The notes beneath the pieces were generated by a model. That model worked only from the letters and a program-made list of their open reading frames with translations. It ran no database searches and was not told the origin of the DNA. A DNA stretch of 64,000 nt from Tubiluchus corallicola (lineage: Eukaryota > Priapulida > Priapulimorpha > Priapulimorphida > Tubiluchidae). This document shows positions 62,111 through 64,000 of the stretch, piece after piece; position 1 is the stretch's first letter, and each line of letters opens with the position of its first letter. A program made the translations under genes and the position numbers. Location of the stretch: the NCBI GenBank assembly GCA_030141605.1, contig JAQGDQ010000004.1, forward strand, positions 1,709,001 to 1,773,000. Reading direction: 5' to 3'.

Positions 62111-64000
62111 CCCAGGATCTGATGGGATGATTTTTACAAAACATAGTAGACTTGTGAGGAGATGCTAGGGAAGTAACTCCTCTACTGTTTAGAGCATCAG
62201 ACATGTAAACAGATGTGGCTTTACTGGTGCACACAGGAATTAATCGTTTAGTTTTGCTGAGGCAGACAACACCCAGACGTGTCTTTTTTTGTTTGTACTA
62301 TTTTATACCACGGCAGTGACTGAATCGTCTCTACTTGGTGGCTTCACTTTTTTGAGCTTTCATGAAAAGACACTGTACATCTCTGGATCTTCTCGCACAA
62401 ACTGAACAGACAGTATGAACCAGTTCGCTTCTAACTTTCTTTTCTTCCGTTCGTAATTAGCGAAATAAGTTTAGCCGGTTGATACGTTTAAACTAATATT
62501 TGTAATAACCACTGTTATGGCAATCAGTCACTGAGGAATGTGTGCTACCTCTTTTGCAAACCGTGTGAGAGACTGTTTTTAGCATCAACAGCAGTGTTCC
62601 TCTGTGTGGTCACTTACTAACTGAGAAAGAAAGTAGTTAACACAGCAAACGTTTCGCACGTAGAATTTGCAAAAAGCCAAACATTTGCTATACGTTTGTC
62701 AGAAGCAACCAGTGTGAAAAAAGCTGCTGCTCGCTCGTTTAGCTTCTCTCGCTTAGCTAAAAGTAAAATTTCGTTTGGTTTCGTGTTTCATGAGTGCACA
62801 TGATTATGATTCAACACTTCAACTCTTGTTAATGTTTATACATTGTCGTGATGGTCTAGGCCGCCTAGCTAGCACATGTATTGCGAACTGAGGGCTTCTT
62901 GCATTCGTGACGTTCAGTGAGTAGTTATTCGTAATGTCTGAACATACGTAAGCATCTGAATACAAGTCAGGCATCTCCCACTGAGTCCACTTCCACATGT
63001 ATCATCGGCTTCTTTTTCAGAAAGCTTGGTACGGGCGTGGCGCTTATGCACAATATGAATTGAGATTTTGCTAGAGATGAAATAATAAAAGTATAAAAGG
63101 AAACATTTAATTCTCGCGCTTGCCTCTTTCGTTAACTAATGATTGTCACGAGCAGCTTCTCGTTAGCACTTTTAAATATTGACAAATTTAAATAAATTTT
63201 GCGTGAGCAAATTACATGTAGAATTTTCGTCCGTAACAAGTTTAGAACAAATTTGCGCATTAATGCGAGCATTATTCTTGAACACGATATGTCTATATCT
63301 GGCTATCGAGTTTATGAATGGTAGCTTGTTTTGAAATACGGTGATGTATCAATTTCAATACTAGAGCTTTTAGTGTAAATCTTGAATGGGAGCATGGCCG
63401 CGGGCGTTTCATCTATTCATAGCGGACACCGGTTCAGCTTTGGGTTCAAGCTCGCATTTAAACATTGTCTCGATGGTACACTCTACTACTGTGCATCAGA
63501 TTTGGTATTTAATTTTCACTCATGATTTGTCTTGATGTAGTGATTTCACAAATGTTGTCAATTTTTGAAAACCGAAAGAAACAAAGTTTAAAATTTGGAT
63601 TCGAGCCAGGAACATACGGGTTACTAAAAACCAAGGGTTTTAATTTTTTGATTTCATTCTTGTGACTTCATATATGGTTATGTCTATGGTTATAGTTATA
63701 TTTATGATTTTGTTATAGTTCATATGTAAAGTTTTCGTTTAAAGAATCATTCTTAACATTCATTCTAAAAAGCAGTACACACCCAAAGAAAGAGATTCTC
63801 TCCATGTTTACATACATTGGTTTGAGTCATACTGTTACATGCACACTAGCATCAACGTAAAATTTTGAAATTGCAACCTACCTGTTATGTGATTTTTATG
63901 ATTTTTCATTAAAACTGTTGTCTGTGCCAGCGCAGGTGTGCACGTAGGCAACAATTCTGGCAGTAATGCTCGCAGTCATATTATTGGGATGCAGATAGTA
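62111..64000. other. Right-edge sequence, no supported gene
   Basis: AT-rich, presumably still Lgl intron. B-box-like words at about 63452 (GGGTTCAAGCTCG) and, on the minus strand, near 63600 (GGCTCGAATCC) may be SINE remnants. No coding exon is supported. Confidence 0.4.

Overview
The window is AT-rich eukaryotic (metazoan) nuclear DNA. It has short exons with GT-AG introns of about 0.5-6 kb, one GC-AG intron, one U12-type donor, microsatellites, tRNA-derived SINE heads, non-LTR retrotransposon 3' ends and many small inverted-repeat DNA elements. The gene content (LDAF1/promethin, NJMU-R1/C17orf75, Lethal giant larvae) and the repeat types suggest an invertebrate, probably marine. The phylum cannot be fixed from the sequence alone. 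Most long open frames are spurious, several start at non-ATG codons, and there are no bacterial-type operons, CRISPR arrays or intact tRNA genes.

Layout. 1-6100: AT-rich DNA with a (CT)n run and an 82-bp palindromic MITE. 6100-13000 (minus): two-exon coding part of an LDAF1-like lipid-droplet/seipin-partner protein. Its 6.1-kb intron holds a 250-codon Cys/Ser/Pro-rich minus-strand ORF whose internal donor is phase-compatible with the second LDAF1 exon. 13000-17300: a (GA)n run and two related inverted-repeat DNA elements. 17280-18220 (minus): a secreted, Gly-rich, cysteine-free 236-aa protein. 19203-19334 (minus): a well-bounded 132-nt exon-like block of an unrecognised gene. 21.2-22.8 kb: a large foldback repeat with a G-rich loop. 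24.7-26.6 kb: a 98%-identical 187-bp direct repeat followed by three copies of a LINE 3' end.

27.7-39.9 kb (plus): a complete 11-coding-exon NJMU-R1/C17orf75 homologue of 423 aa. Its introns carry a hAT-type MITE with a perfect 8-bp target duplication, a tRNA-derived SINE and other repeats. 43.6 kb to the right end (plus): the first two coding exons of Lethal giant larvae (LLGL1/2), then what appears to be an intron of at least 18.6 kb. That intron starts with a perfect U12-type 5' splice site and contains a truncated CR1/L2-like LINE, a 0.4-kb foldback, a SINE head, MITEs and a DNA element with iterated GTCAAAGGACC motifs.

The genes do not form one pathway. By homology they concern lipid-droplet biogenesis (LDAF1), trans-Golgi vesicle tethering (NJMU-R1 in the WDR11 complex) and cell polarity (Lgl). 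I do not see a new multi-gene system. The most useful leads are the U12 intron, the frame-compatible alternative exon, the unrecognised secreted protein, the unassigned 132-nt exon and the clustered foldback/iterated-motif elements.
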